A program made the position numbers and the translations under genes. 46,086 nucleotides of DNA from an uncultured Shimia sp. GTDB taxonomy: Bacteria; Pseudomonadota; Alphaproteobacteria; Rhodobacterales; Rhodobacteraceae. The notes beneath the pieces are model-generated. The model ran no database searches, was not told the DNA's origin, and saw nothing but the letters and a program-made list of their open reading frames with translations. This document shows, piece by piece, positions 1 to 9,961 of this stretch (its first letter is position 1; each line of letters opens with the position of its first letter). The stretch spans positions 1 to 46,086 of the forward strand of contig CALGEH010000152.1 of assembly GCA_937881735.1 (NCBI GenBank), read 5' to 3'.

Positions 1-1131
1 GGCGACGGCACCGCGCGCCTCGTGCGGATCGAGCGCATCCACATGGAGCAGGACGCGGGTAAATCCATCCACGACATGGACCCCGCGATGAGCTTCGTGG
101 ACCTCAACCGCACGGGCGTGGCCCTGATGGAGATCGTCAGCCGCCCGGACATTCGCGGGCCTGAAGAAGCGGCAGCCTTTGTCGTGAAATTGCGCCAGAT
201 CCTGCGCTATCTCGGGACATGCGACGGCAATATGCAAAGCGGGTCGATGCGCGCGGATGTGAACGTTTCGGTCTGTCGCGCAGGCCAGTATGAGAAATAT
301 CAGGAGACACAGGATTTTTCGCATCTCGGCACGCGCTGCGAGATCAAGAATATGAACTCCATGCGTTTCATTCAGGCCGCAATCGACGTGGAGGCCCGCC
401 GCCAGATCGCCATCATCGAGGGTGGTGGCAGCGTGAGCCAAGAGACCCGTCTTTATGATCCGGACAAGAACGAGACGCGCTCCATGCGCTCCAAGGAAGA
501 GGCGCATGATTACCGCTACTTCCCCGATCCCGATCTTCTGCCGCTGGAGATCGAGCAGGCATGGGTGGACGAAATTGCGGCGTCTCTGCCCGAGCTTCCC
601 GATGCCAAGAAAGCGCGCTTTATCAAGAATTTCGGTCTCGCGGATTATGACGCCTCCGTGCTCACCGCCGATCTGGAAAGTGCGGGTTATTTCGAGAGTG
701 CAGCCGCAGGGCGCGACGGCAAGCTGGTGGCCAACTGGGTCATCAACGAACTTTTTGGCCGTTTGAAAAAGGAAGGGGCCGAGATCACCGACAGCCCCGT
801 CAGCCCCGCACAACTGGGCGGGATCGTCGATCTGATCGCCTCGGATGCCATTTCGGGCAAGATCGCCAAGGACCTCTTCGAGATTGTCTATGAAACCGGC
901 GGCGACCCCGCGCAGATCGTCGAAGAGCGCGGCATGAAACAGGTCACAGACACCGGCGCCATCGAGGCGGCCGTGGACCAGATCATCGCCGACAACCCTG
1001 CGCAGGTCGAGAAGGCCAAGGAGAACCCCAAGCTTGCGGGCTGGTTCGTGGGTCAGGTGATGAAAGCCACCGGCGGCAAGGCCAACCCCAAAGCGGTGAA
1101 CGAGATCGTTGCCGCCAAGCTCAGGGGCTGA
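1..1131 (+). CDS. gatB: Aspartyl/glutamyl-tRNA(Asn/Gln) amidotransferase subunit B, 5'-truncated by window edge
   Basis: Open in frame from base 1 ([25 protein letters not shown]); GatB motifs [43 protein letters not shown]-terminal YqeY-like domain ending [11 protein letters not shown]. Confidence 0.97.
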   Translation, partial: GDGTARLVRIERIHMEQDAGKSIHDMDPAMSFVDLNRTGVALMEIVSRPDIRGPEEAAAFVVKLRQILRYLGTCDGNMQSGSMRADVNVSVCRAGQYEKYQETQDFSHLGTRCEIKNMNSMRFIQAAIDVEARRQIAIIEGGGSVSQETRLYDPDKNETRSMRSKEEAHDYRYFPDPDLLPLEIEQAWVDEIAASLPELPDAKKARFIKNFGLADYDASVLTADLESAGYFESAAAGRDGKLVANWVINELFGRLKKEGAEITDSPVSPAQLGGIVDLIASDAISGKIAKDLFEIVYETGGDPAQIVEERGMKQVTDTGAIEAAVDQIIADNPAQVEKAKENPKLAGWFVGQVMKATGGKANPKAVNEIVAAKLRG

Positions 1132-1135
1132 GCGA

Positions 1136-1630
1136 ATGGCGGATGCCTCCGGCCCCTTCATGACAGACTGGATGGAGATCGAGCCCAACTGGATCGACTA
1201 TAACGGCCATCTCAACATGGCCTATTACACCGTGCTGTTTGACCGCGCCGCCGATCAGGTTTACCCGCATTTTGGTTTCGGGCCGGATTATGCGGCGACG
1301 CGGCAACTGACCACCTACACGGCGGAATTTCACATCCGCTACATGCGCGAATTGCATCTCGGCGACAGGGTGCGCAGCTCCTACTACCTAGTGGAGTATG
1401 ACGAAAAACGCTTCCATAGCTTTCAGGAGCTTTTCCACGAGGATGGCTGGATGGCGGCCACGGGCGAGGGTCTGACGCTGCATGTGGACATGACGGGGCC
1501 CAAAGTGGCGCCGATGCCCGACGATATATTGCCCAACCTCGCGCGCATGGCGGCAGAGCACGCGGCCCTGCCCCAGCCAGACGGAATTGGCCGGCAGGTC
1601 TCAATCCGCTCCAAGCTGAGCAAGAGGTAG
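1136..1630 (+). CDS. Thioesterase family protein (hot-dog fold, 4HBT type)
   Basis: WIDYNGHLNMAYYTVLFDRAAD is a typical hot-dog thioesterase motif; ATG at 1136, 4 nt after the gatB stop. Confidence 0.85.
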   Translation: MADASGPFMTDWMEIEPNWIDYNGHLNMAYYTVLFDRAADQVYPHFGFGPDYAATRQLTTYTAEFHIRYMRELHLGDRVRSSYYLVEYDEKRFHSFQELFHEDGWMAATGEGLTLHVDMTGPKVAPMPDDILPNLARMAAEHAALPQPDGIGRQVSIRSKLSKR

Positions 1631-1706
1631 CGCGCGGGCACCATTCGGCCCTTTCGCCCCGCCGCCCCTGCCGCTATGGTGTGGGCCGATAGTTGCGAAA
1701 GAACCA

Positions 1707-2132
1707 ATGCCCGCTTTTGAATACAAAATCTGCCCCGCGCCGACAAAAGGCAAAAAAGCCCCCGGCGTCAAAACGGCCGAGGCCCGTTTTGCCCATACTG
1801 TTGAGACATTCGTGAACGCCCAAGCGGTGGAGGGTTGGGAATATGTCCGCTCCGACATCCTGCCCAGCGAAGAGCGGCAGGGCCTGACCTCGACGCAGAC
1901 GGTTTACCGCACGCTGATGGTGTTTCGCCGCCCGGTGGAAGCCGCACCCAACGCGGCGGAAGTGGTGATCGCCGAGGCACAGACAGTGGCCGAAACCGCC
2001 CCAGAGGGCAGCACGTCCAAACCATCGCAAGAGGCCGAGGCCACCACCCTGCCCCGCGCCGAGGGCCAAGATACGGAAAAACCAGACGCGCCGAAGGCAC
2101 AGACACCACCAGCGCGCCCGACACATAGCTGA
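1707..2132 (+). CDS. DUF4177-like small protein with low-complexity C-terminus
   Basis: N-terminus MPAFEYKICPAPTKGKKAPG...VEGWEYVRSDILP resembles DUF4177 (FEYK..P...WE.V); Ala/Thr/Pro/Glu-rich tail. Confidence 0.6.
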   Translation: MPAFEYKICPAPTKGKKAPGVKTAEARFAHTVETFVNAQAVEGWEYVRSDILPSEERQGLTSTQTVYRTLMVFRRPVEAAPNAAEVVIAEAQTVAETAPEGSTSKPSQEAEATTLPRAEGQDTEKPDAPKAQTPPARPTHS

Positions 2133-2135
2133 CGC

Positions 2136-2393
2136 TCAGCTCTCGATCTCGATCGCCAGAGCGTGAATCTGCCCCATAAGCTCGGGGCCGATCGCGCTGT
2201 GAACCGCGCGGTGCCGCGCAATCCGGCTCAAAGGGGCAAGCTCGGGCGCCCGCAAGCGCACCCTGAAATGAGACTGCCCCTCTTCGGGCGCGCCTGCATG
2301 GCCCCTGTGCTGCGCGCTTTCGTCAATGACTTCAAGATGTTCTGCCGCAAAGGCCTGATTCAGACTGCTGCGTATTTGTGACGCTCTATCCAT
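2136..2393 (-). CDS. bolA: BolA family protein
   Basis: 85 aa: VIDESAQHRGH...SHFRVRLRAPELAPLSRIARHRAVHSAIGPELMGQIHALAIEI matches the BolA core. Confidence 0.92.
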   Translation of the reverse strand: MDRASQIRSSLNQAFAAEHLEVIDESAQHRGHAGAPEEGQSHFRVRLRAPELAPLSRIARHRAVHSAIGPELMGQIHALAIEIES

Positions 2394-2469
2394 CTTTTTT
2401 CGCTCCGCCCCCTTCATTTTAACTGTGGTTAGCCTACACTCTCCGCTCCGACTCGCAAAGAGGTGCCCG

Positions 2470-3093
2470 ATGTCTAAATCAGATCCGTTCGGCTTTGACA
2501 TGTCCGTCTCATCGGCCAAGAAGAAAAACCCGCGTGGCCGACGTGGCATGTCCGGCGCGTCCGAGACCTCCGTGCGCCTGTGCGAGCATGAAGGCTGCGA
2601 GGAGCCCGGCAAATACCGCGCGCCCAAAGCCCCCGATGTTCTGGATGACTATTTCTGGTTCTGTCAGCAGCATGTGCGCGAATATAACCTCAAGTGGAAT
2701 TTCTTCGACGGCACGACCGAGGCCGAGATGAACGCGCAACTCTTCAAGGACAAAGTATGGGAGCGTGAGACGAAAGCCTTCACCGACCCCGAGGCACGGG
2801 CCTGGGCGCGGCTGGGCATCGAGGATCCACATCAGGTTCTGGGCGGCAATGCCACGCGCAACCCCGGCAAGGCCCGCGCAGGCTCCCGCCGCCTGCCCCC
2901 CACGGAGCGCCGCGCGGTGGAGATTTTGGAGGCCGAGGACACCTGGACCAAGGCCGACATCCGCAAGGCCTACAAATCGCTCATCAAAGTGCTGCATCCC
3001 GATATAAATGGCGGTGACCGCAGTCAGGAAGAGCAGCTCCAGCAGGTTGTCTGGGCCTGGGATCAGATCAAGCAGAGCCGGAATTTCAAGTAA
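2470..3093 (+). CDS. J-domain (DnaJ-like) protein
   Basis: C-terminal J domain with HPD (KSLIKVLHPDINGGDRSQEEQLQQVVWAWDQIKQS); divergent from bolA. Confidence 0.92.
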   Translation: MSKSDPFGFDMSVSSAKKKNPRGRRGMSGASETSVRLCEHEGCEEPGKYRAPKAPDVLDDYFWFCQQHVREYNLKWNFFDGTTEAEMNAQLFKDKVWERETKAFTDPEARAWARLGIEDPHQVLGGNATRNPGKARAGSRRLPPTERRAVEILEAEDTWTKADIRKAYKSLIKVLHPDINGGDRSQEEQLQQVVWAWDQIKQSRNFK

Positions 3094-3120
3094 ACTGGAG
3101 GCGGTTTTCGACGCTTCGGT

Positions 3121-3156
3121 CGGGTGCCTCCGGCGGGGATATTTTTGGCAAGAAGA
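3121..3156 (+). repeat. Candidate dispersed intergenic element, copy 1
   Basis: CGGGTGCCTCCGGCGGGGATATTTTTGGCAAGAAGA between two convergent genes; resembles the reverse complement of 20136-20176. Confidence 0.45.
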
Positions 3157-3166
3157 GGATGCGGGG

Positions 3167-4129
3167 TCAGAAGACCGCGTGGTCTCCGAGGTCAATTTGC
3201 GCGCGGCCTGCAATCAGATCGTCATAGAAATCGAAGAGGGTTTGCGTGCCGTATTCGGGCGTGGCATCCGCGTCATATCTTTGCGCCTCGGCGTCCCAGA
3301 GCAGCATTGATTCAGTGGCATAGTAACGCCCTATGCGGGCAAGTTCGGCCTTGGCGCGGGCCTTTGGGCTGATCCGTCCGGCAAAGCTCAGCCCGCCTAG
3401 GATGGCGTCCATCATGCCAACGGGAACACGTTTGTATTTTGGCGCGAGGTTCAGGCGCTCAAAGAGGGCGGCACCTTGGTCCATTGGCGTGATGGCCGGG
3501 CCCGGCCCCCCGATGGGCAGGATGCGGTTTTGCAAGCTTTCATCGGTTAGGCAGGCCGTCATGAAGCGGCCCAGATCATCATCGCTGATCGGTTTGCAGG
3601 CGGTCAGTGTGCCGTCCCCGAAGACGAGGAAGGGCTTGCCCGCCTTGAGCCGCGCCACCTGTCCCGAGAGGGATTTGAAGAACGCGGTGGGCCGGATGAT
3701 AGAATGGGTGATCGGGGCGGCAGTCAGCGCGGCCTCGAAGGCGAGTTTGGCGCGTTGGAACTCCAGCATCGGTTTTTGCACGCAGATGGCGGAAAGCTGA
3801 ATGAAGTGGGGGACTTCTGCCACCTCCGCTGCGCGCAACAGGCCCATATGGACGGCATGGTCGATGGCCCACGCGTCCTGTGGTGCGCCGCTGCGGGAGG
3901 CGAGACAGGAGATCACGGCGTCGAAGCCTTCTGCCATGGTTCGCGTCAGAAACGCCGGGTCGGTCAGCACGCCTTCGGTGACCTGTGTGCCCTTGGGCAG
4001 AGCGCCCGCACCGCCCGGTCGGGTGAGACAAGTGGTGTCGTGGCCCGCCGCGTTCAGCGCGCGCAAAGCCCCTGCCCCAGCCGTGCCTGTTGCCCCCAGA
4101 AGGAGCACGCGTTTGGGAGCGTGGGTCAT
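3167..4129 (-). CDS. bciA: Divinyl (proto)chlorophyllide 8-vinyl-reductase, BciA/DVR family (atypical SDR)
   Basis: LLLGATGTAGAGALRAL Rossmann motif; IIRPTAFFKSLSGQVARLKAGKPFLVFGDGTLTACKPIS, LPIGGPGPAITPMDQGAALF, IGRYYATESMLLWD closely resemble remembered plant DVR / bacterial BciA sequences. Confidence 0.85.
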   Translation of the reverse strand: MTHAPKRVLLLGATGTAGAGALRALNAAGHDTTCLTRPGGAGALPKGTQVTEGVLTDPAFLTRTMAEGFDAVISCLASRSGAPQDAWAIDHAVHMGLLRAAEVAEVPHFIQLSAICVQKPMLEFQRAKLAFEAALTAAPITHSIIRPTAFFKSLSGQVARLKAGKPFLVFGDGTLTACKPISDDDLGRFMTACLTDESLQNRILPIGGPGPAITPMDQGAALFERLNLAPKYKRVPVGMMDAILGGLSFAGRISPKARAKAELARIGRYYATESMLLWDAEAQRYDADATPEYGTQTLFDFYDDLIAGRAQIDLGDHAVF

Positions 4130-4151
4130 GCGGGTGCCCTCACCTGAGGCC

Positions 4152-4622
4152 TTAGGCGGGTTTGAACACGAGGCTCACCCCGTTGAGGCAGTGTCGTTTG
4201 CCCGTGGGAGCGGGACCGTCATCGAAGATATGGCCCAGATGGCTGCCGCAGCGGCGGCAATGACATTCTGTGCGGCGCATGAAGAGCGAGCGATCCTCCT
4301 TGGTGCCGATGGCACCGGGAAGCGACTGGGTAAAGCTGGGCCAGCCCGTTTTGCTGTCGTATTTATCGACGCTGGCGTAAAGCGGCAGATCGCAGCCGCG
4401 GCAATCATAGCGGCCGGGCGCGTAGTTCTTGTCGAGTGGTGAGGAAAAAGGTCGCTCGGTGCCTTCGCGGCGCATCACGGTATACTCGGCATTCGACAGC
4501 ATCGCGCGCCATTCAGCGTCCGTGCGGGTGATCTCGAAGATCGCGGTGGCCTGCGCGCGGCGCGGCGTCCAGAGACCTGCCCCCAAAGCGCCAAGGGCGG
4601 CTGTGAAAAAACGTCTGTTCAT
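4152..4622 (-). CDS. msrB: Peptide-methionine (R)-S-oxide reductase with N-terminal export signal
   Basis: MsrB motifs: CxxC pairs (CRGC, CRRC), [32 protein letters not shown]-terminus [25 protein letters not shown] looks Tat-like. Confidence 0.92.
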   Translation of the reverse strand: MNRRFFTAALGALGAGLWTPRRAQATAIFEITRTDAEWRAMLSNAEYTVMRREGTERPFSSPLDKNYAPGRYDCRGCDLPLYASVDKYDSKTGWPSFTQSLPGAIGTKEDRSLFMRRTECHCRRCGSHLGHIFDDGPAPTGKRHCLNGVSLVFKPA

Positions 4623-4770
4623 ATCATGCTCCTCCGATTTGAGTGTGCCGGGCGCGGGGGCTTTGCGCAAGAGGACACTCGGCGCTAAATATCGCCCTTC
4701 CACTTGCCCCCCGGCGCGTTATGTTGCAAGCCAAGGGCAAGCGAGCGACAGATATAAGAAGGACGAAAAG

Positions 4771-5757
4771 ATGGCCGACGGAAGCATCGACATGAACGCG
4801 AAACCGACCGAGGAAATCTCTGTCAGGGACGTTTTTGGCATCGACAGCGACATGAAGGTCAAGGGTTTCGCCACCCGCACTGACCGTGTGCCCGAGGATG
4901 ACCCGACCTATAAATTTGATCCCGACACCACGCTGGCGATCCTTGCGGGCTTTGCATTCAACCGCCGCGTGATGATCCAAGGCTATCACGGCACGGGCAA
5001 ATCGACGCATATCGAGCAGGTGGCGTCGCGCCTCAACTGGCCTTGCGTTCGGGTCAATCTCGACAGCCACATCTCCCGGATCGACCTGATCGGGAAGGAC
5101 GCGATCAAGCTGCGTGACGGGGTGCAGGTGACGGAATTCCACGAAGGCATCCTTCCTTGGGCACTGCGCAATCCCACCGCGATCGTGTTCGATGAATATG
5201 ATGCGGGCCGCGCGGATGTGATGTTCGTGATCCAGCGTGTGCTGGAGGCGGATGGGAAGCTGACGCTTCTGGACCAAAACGAGGTGATCACACCGAACCC
5301 CTATTTCCGTCTCTTTGCGACCGCAAACACGGTAGGTCTGGGCGATACGACCGGGCTTTACCACGGCACGCAACAGATCAACCAGGGCCAGATGGACCGT
5401 TGGAGCCTTGTCGCCACGCTGAACTATCTCAGCCATGATGCCGAGACGAATATCGTGATCTCCAAGAACCCGACCTATAACACCGAGAAGGGCCGCAAGA
5501 CGATTTCTCAGATGGTGACGGTCGCGGATCTGACCCGCACGGCGTTCATGAACGGCGAGTTGAGCACGGTGATGAGCCCCCGCACGGTAATCGCATGGGC
5601 GCAGAACACGTCCATTTTCCGCGATGTGGGCTACGCGTTCCGCCTCACCTTCCTCAACAAATGTGACGAGTTGGAGCGGCAGACAGTGGCGGAATTCTAC
5701 CAGCGCTGCTTCGACGAGGAACTGCCCGAGAGTGCGGCAAGTGTGAGCTTGGGGTAA
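4771..5757 (+). CDS. cobS: Cobaltochelatase subunit CobS
   Basis: AAA+ protein: [64 protein letters not shown]; followed by cobT. Confidence 0.96.
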   Translation: MADGSIDMNAKPTEEISVRDVFGIDSDMKVKGFATRTDRVPEDDPTYKFDPDTTLAILAGFAFNRRVMIQGYHGTGKSTHIEQVASRLNWPCVRVNLDSHISRIDLIGKDAIKLRDGVQVTEFHEGILPWALRNPTAIVFDEYDAGRADVMFVIQRVLEADGKLTLLDQNEVITPNPYFRLFATANTVGLGDTTGLYHGTQQINQGQMDRWSLVATLNYLSHDAETNIVISKNPTYNTEKGRKTISQMVTVADLTRTAFMNGELSTVMSPRTVIAWAQNTSIFRDVGYAFRLTFLNKCDELERQTVAEFYQRCFDEELPESAASVSLG

Positions 5758-5854
5758 TCCCTCCAGCGCCCTCGCGGGCAGTCTCGCGAGGGCTGGACGG
5801 TTGGCCCTGCAGCGCCCTAATCTGGTCCGATAGTAGCCCCTGAGGAGCGCCCGA

Positions 5855-7732
5855 ATGAGCAAACCCTCCGACAACCCCGCTGATCCGTTCAAGAAGGCCC
5901 TTGCCGAGGCCACAAAGGTCATGGCGGGCGATACGGACCTTACGGTGACCTACTCGGTTGACCCGTCGGGTGTCAGCGGCGACGCCATGCGCCTGCCACA
6001 GGTCAGCCGCCGTATGACCCGCGAAGAGGTGCTGCATGCGCGCGGCACGGCGGATGCGCTGGCGCTCAAGCACAAGTATCACAACGCGAAAACCCACGCG
6101 CGCTACTGCCCGCCCGGCGATATCGCCCGCGATATCTATGAGGCGATGGAGACCGCCCGCTGCGAGGCTGTGGGCGCGCGCACAATGCCCGGCACCGCCT
6201 CCAACATCGATGCCAAGATTGCCGCCGAGGCGCAGCGCCTCGGGTTCGATCAGATCACCGACCCGGCGGACGCACCTCTGGCCACTGCCGCCGGATACCT
6301 AATCCGCCACCTCGCCACGGGCCGCGACATGCCCGGCGGTGCGCAGAACGTGATGGAGCTTTGGCGCGGGTTTATCGAAGGCGAGGCCGGCGGCACGCTT
6401 GAAGGCCTTCAGGACCAACTCGCCGACCAGTCGGCTTTTGCCAAATTCGCGCGGCAGGTGATCGACGATCTGGGCTATGGCGACCAGCTTGGCGAGGACC
6501 CCGACGCGCAGGATGATGACCGGGACGACGAGGCCGAAGAGACCGGCGAGGAGCAAGAAGAGCCCGACAGCACCGGCGATGATGACGACCAGTCTGACGA
6601 GGCTGACGCCGATCCAGACCAGATGCAGGAGGAGCAGCAGGACGCCTCTCAGGCTCAGGTCAGCATGGATGACATGGCCGATGAAGAGCAAGGCGACGAA
6701 AGCGAAATGCCCGAGGGCGAGGCCCCGCTGGAGCCTCCCGCGCCGCAGCCCGTCTCTGACGCCGATCCCAACTATCAGGTCTACAACACTGCTTTTGACG
6801 AAGAAATCTCCGCTGAGGACTTGGCCGAACCGGTGGAGCTGGAGCGCCTGCGCGCCTATCTCGACCAGCAATTGGAGCCGCTCAAAGGTGCTGTCAGCCG
6901 CCTTGCCAACAAGCTGCAACGTCGCCTTCAGGCGCAGCAGAGCCGCTCGTGGGAATTTGATCTGGAGGAGGGTATCCTCGACGCGGGCCGCCTTGCACGC
7001 ATCGTGGCAAGCCCCACCACCCCGCTCAGCTTCAAGGTGGAAAAAGACACCGAATTCCGCGACACGGTGGTGACGCTTCTTTTGGACAATTCCGGCTCCA
7101 TGCGCGGGCGGCCCATTTCCATCGCCGCGATCTGCGCCGATGTTCTGGCCCGCACGCTGGAGCGGTGCAACGTCAAGGTCGAGATCCTCGGATTTACCAC
7201 CCGCGCGTGGAAGGGCGGCCAGAGCCGTGAGGCATGGCTCGCCGAGGGGCGGCCCCAACTGCCCGGTCGGCTCAACGATCTGCGCCACATCATCTACAAA
7301 TCCGCCGATGCTCCGATGCGCCGGACCCGCGCCAATCTGGGCCTGATGATGAAAGAGGGCCTCCTGAAGGAGAATATCGATGGGGAGGCCCTCGAATGGG
7401 CGCATCGCCGGATGATGGCGCGGCGCGAGGTGCGCAAAATCCTCATGGTGATCTCCGATGGCGCACCCGTGGATGACAGCACCTTGTCCGTGAACCCCGC
7501 GAATTACCTCGAAAAACACCTGCGCGATGTGATCGGCATGGTCGAGAAACGCCGCGCGGTGGAGCTTCTGGCGATCGGCATCGGCCATGACGTAACGCGC
7601 TATTATGACCGCGCCGTGACCATCACGGATGTGGAGCAGCTGGCCGGTGCAATGACCGAGCAGCTGGCGGCGCTTTTCGATTCAGACCCCCGTGCACGTG
7701 CCCGGGTCATGGGCATGAAGCGGGCCTCATGA
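5855..7732 (+). CDS. cobT: Cobaltochelatase subunit CobT
   Basis: Acidic low-complexity middle region plus C-terminal VWA/MIDAS domain ([31 protein letters not shown]). Confidence 0.96.
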   Translation: MSKPSDNPADPFKKALAEATKVMAGDTDLTVTYSVDPSGVSGDAMRLPQVSRRMTREEVLHARGTADALALKHKYHNAKTHARYCPPGDIARDIYEAMETARCEAVGARTMPGTASNIDAKIAAEAQRLGFDQITDPADAPLATAAGYLIRHLATGRDMPGGAQNVMELWRGFIEGEAGGTLEGLQDQLADQSAFAKFARQVIDDLGYGDQLGEDPDAQDDDRDDEAEETGEEQEEPDSTGDDDDQSDEADADPDQMQEEQQDASQAQVSMDDMADEEQGDESEMPEGEAPLEPPAPQPVSDADPNYQVYNTAFDEEISAEDLAEPVELERLRAYLDQQLEPLKGAVSRLANKLQRRLQAQQSRSWEFDLEEGILDAGRLARIVASPTTPLSFKVEKDTEFRDTVVTLLLDNSGSMRGRPISIAAICADVLARTLERCNVKVEILGFTTRAWKGGQSREAWLAEGRPQLPGRLNDLRHIIYKSADAPMRRTRANLGLMMKEGLLKENIDGEALEWAHRRMMARREVRKILMVISDGAPVDDSTLSVNPANYLEKHLRDVIGMVEKRRAVELLAIGIGHDVTRYYDRAVTITDVEQLAGAMTEQLAALFDSDPRARARVMGMKRAS

Positions 7733-9534
7733 TGCGGCAGAGTTTTTCCCAAACCTCTGATCCGTCGCAAGGCCCGGCCCGCCTTTCTGCATTGCGCGCA
7801 GCCATGGCCTCCGAGGGCCTCGACGGCTTTCTCATTCCCCGCGCGGATGCGCATCAGGGCGAATATGTCGCCCCCGGCGACGAGCGGCTGAGCTGGCTCA
7901 CCGGCTTCACCGGCTCTGCGGGATTCTGCATCGCGTTGACGCAGGCGGCGGGCGTCTTCATCGACGGGCGCTATCGCAGTCAGGTCAAGGCGCAGGTCGA
8001 TCTCGGGCATTTCGCCCCGGTGCATTGGCCCGAGACCAAGCCCGCCGATTGGCTCCTCGCGCAACTGCCGGAGGGGGGCAAGATCGGCTTTGATCCGTGG
8101 CTCTATACCCCCGATCAGATCGCCGTTCTGGAGGCCGGACTGGACGGCTCGGACATCACGCTTGTGGCGCACACGAACCTCGTCGATGCGGTCTGGCCCG
8201 ACAGGCCCCGCCCCCCCATGGGCGCGGTCATGGCATACCCTGAGCATCTTGCGGGCCAAAGCCATGCCGAGAAACGTCAGGCCCTTGCAGAGGCATTGCG
8301 CGCCGACCGGCAACAATCGGCGGTCTTCACCCTACCCGATTCCATCGCATGGCTCTTGAACATCCGCGGCAGCGACATTCCCCGCAACCCGGTGCCGCAT
8401 AGCTTTGCGATTTTGCACAATGACGCGCGGCTGACCCTCTTTATTGATGCACAAAAGCTGAGCGATCCGGTCCGCACCCATCTGGGTGGTGAGATCACGC
8501 TGCGCCCGGCCCACGCGTTCGGCCCCGCCCTGAGGAGCCTTACGGGTCCTGTTCGGCTCGATAAGACCTCTGTCCCCGTCTGGGTGCAGCAGCAGCTGGA
8601 CGAGGCGCAAGTGCCGCATGTCTGGGGCGTTGATCTGGCCGCCCTGCCCAAGGCGCGCAAGAGCGCGGCCGAGATTGCCGCGACGCGCGAGGCACATCTG
8701 CGCGACGGGGCGGCGATGTGCGAGTTCCTCACATGGTTCGACGCGCAAACCCCCGGTGACATCACGGAAATCGACGTGGTCACCCAACTGGAAGCCGCGC
8801 GCGAGGCCACCGGTGCCCTGCTCGACATCAGCTTTGAGACCATCGCCGGGAGCGGCCCGCACGGCGCGCTGCCCCATTACCGCGTGTCGGAGGTGTCAAA
8901 CCGGACGCTTGCAGACGGCGACCTTCTCGTGCTCGACAGCGGCGGGCAGTATCTCGATGGCACGACCGATATCACCCGCACGCTGCCCATGGGCACGCCT
9001 GGCGCGGAGGAATGTGCGGCGTTTACCCGCGTGCTGCAAGGCATGATCGCCATCTCGCGGCTGCGCTGGCCTGCGGGCCTTGCCGGGCGCGATCTCGATG
9101 CGATTGCGCGCTATCCGCTCTGGCTCGCCGACCAGGATTACGGGCATGGCACAGGCCACGGCGTTGGCGTTTATCTCTGCGTGCATGAGGGTCCGCAACG
9201 CCTCAGCCGGGCATCCGACGTGCCGTTTGAGCCGGGGATGATCGTCTCGAACGAGCCGGGATATTACCGCGAGGGCGCGTTTGGCATTCGCATCGAGAAC
9301 CTTGTCGTCGTCCAGGAGGCAGAGCGGCTTGCCGGAGGCGACCAGACGGCCAAGCTCTGCTTCGAGACGCTCAATTTCGTGCCCATCGACCGACGCCTGA
9401 TTGATACGGATATGCTGAGCACTGGAGAGCGCGACTGGCTCAACGACTATCACGCGGCTTGCGTTGACAAGATCACCCCCCGCATCAGCCCTGCTGCACA
9501 GGATTGGCTCAAGGTGGCCACACAGCCCCTCTGA
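7729..9534 (+). CDS. pepP: Xaa-Pro aminopeptidase (M24 family)
   Basis: [18 protein letters not shown]; metallopeptidase motifs [56 protein letters not shown]; overlaps the cobT stop (ATGA). Confidence 0.93.
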   Translation: MMRQSFSQTSDPSQGPARLSALRAAMASEGLDGFLIPRADAHQGEYVAPGDERLSWLTGFTGSAGFCIALTQAAGVFIDGRYRSQVKAQVDLGHFAPVHWPETKPADWLLAQLPEGGKIGFDPWLYTPDQIAVLEAGLDGSDITLVAHTNLVDAVWPDRPRPPMGAVMAYPEHLAGQSHAEKRQALAEALRADRQQSAVFTLPDSIAWLLNIRGSDIPRNPVPHSFAILHNDARLTLFIDAQKLSDPVRTHLGGEITLRPAHAFGPALRSLTGPVRLDKTSVPVWVQQQLDEAQVPHVWGVDLAALPKARKSAAEIAATREAHLRDGAAMCEFLTWFDAQTPGDITEIDVVTQLEAAREATGALLDISFETIAGSGPHGALPHYRVSEVSNRTLADGDLLVLDSGGQYLDGTTDITRTLPMGTPGAEECAAFTRVLQGMIAISRLRWPAGLAGRDLDAIARYPLWLADQDYGHGTGHGVGVYLCVHEGPQRLSRASDVPFEPGMIVSNEPGYYREGAFGIRIENLVVVQEAERLAGGDQTAKLCFETLNFVPIDRRLIDTDMLSTGERDWLNDYHAACVDKITPRISPAAQDWLKVATQPL

Positions 9535-9619
9535 GCACCCGCAAGCCTGCGACTTCGCGTTTGACATCACGGCTTTGCGCCGTGCAATGTATGCGCTCGC
9601 ATTCATAAAAGGACTGACC

Positions 9620-9961
9620 ATGGCCCATATCACCATCCGCAAAGCCCAAGGCACATGGACCGTCCGCGCGGGCGGCGCTGTTCTGGCCGAGACGCAAAAT
9701 GCGCTGGAACTGACCGAGGGCAGCCACCCGGAGGTGATCTATTTCCCGCGCGGCGATGTGGCCATGGCCTTTCTCGACGCAAGCGATCAGCGCACCACCT
9801 GCCCACATAAGGGTGACGCGAAGTATTTCTCCATCGTCACGAAAAGCCAGACCTTGCTGAATGCCGCATGGTCCTATGAGAACCCGAAGGCAGATGTGGC
9901 CGCGATCAAAGACCATCTGGCCTTTCATGCCTCCGACACCGTGACGGTTGAAGAGGTCTAG
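9620..9961 (+). CDS. DUF427 domain-containing protein
   Basis: 113 aa with VYFPR-type motif (VIYFPRGDVAMAFL), TCPHKGDAKYFS, AWSYENPK. Confidence 0.88.
   Translation: MAHITIRKAQGTWTVRAGGAVLAETQNALELTEGSHPEVIYFPRGDVAMAFLDASDQRTTCPHKGDAKYFSIVTKSQTLLNAAWSYENPKADVAAIKDHLAFHASDTVTVEEV

Noticed and set aside
4624-5922. 432-aa minus-strand ORF antisense to cobS
   Set aside because: Low-complexity Arg/Ala/His-rich translation with no motif; it is the shadow of a well-supported cobS gene in high-GC DNA.
6276-6290. GCCACTG string resembling a B12-box near cobalamin genes
   Set aside because: Lies inside the cobT coding sequence; no cobalamin riboswitch-like leader seen upstream of cobS.
6480-6770. 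Highly repetitive acidic region ([34 protein letters not shown])
   Set aside because: Expected acidic linker of CobT family proteins, not a novel repeat.
6299-7588. 429-aa minus-strand ORF antisense to cobT
   Set aside because: Shadow ORF of cobT; Leu/Val-rich stretch is simply the reverse reading of the Asp/Glu-rich region.
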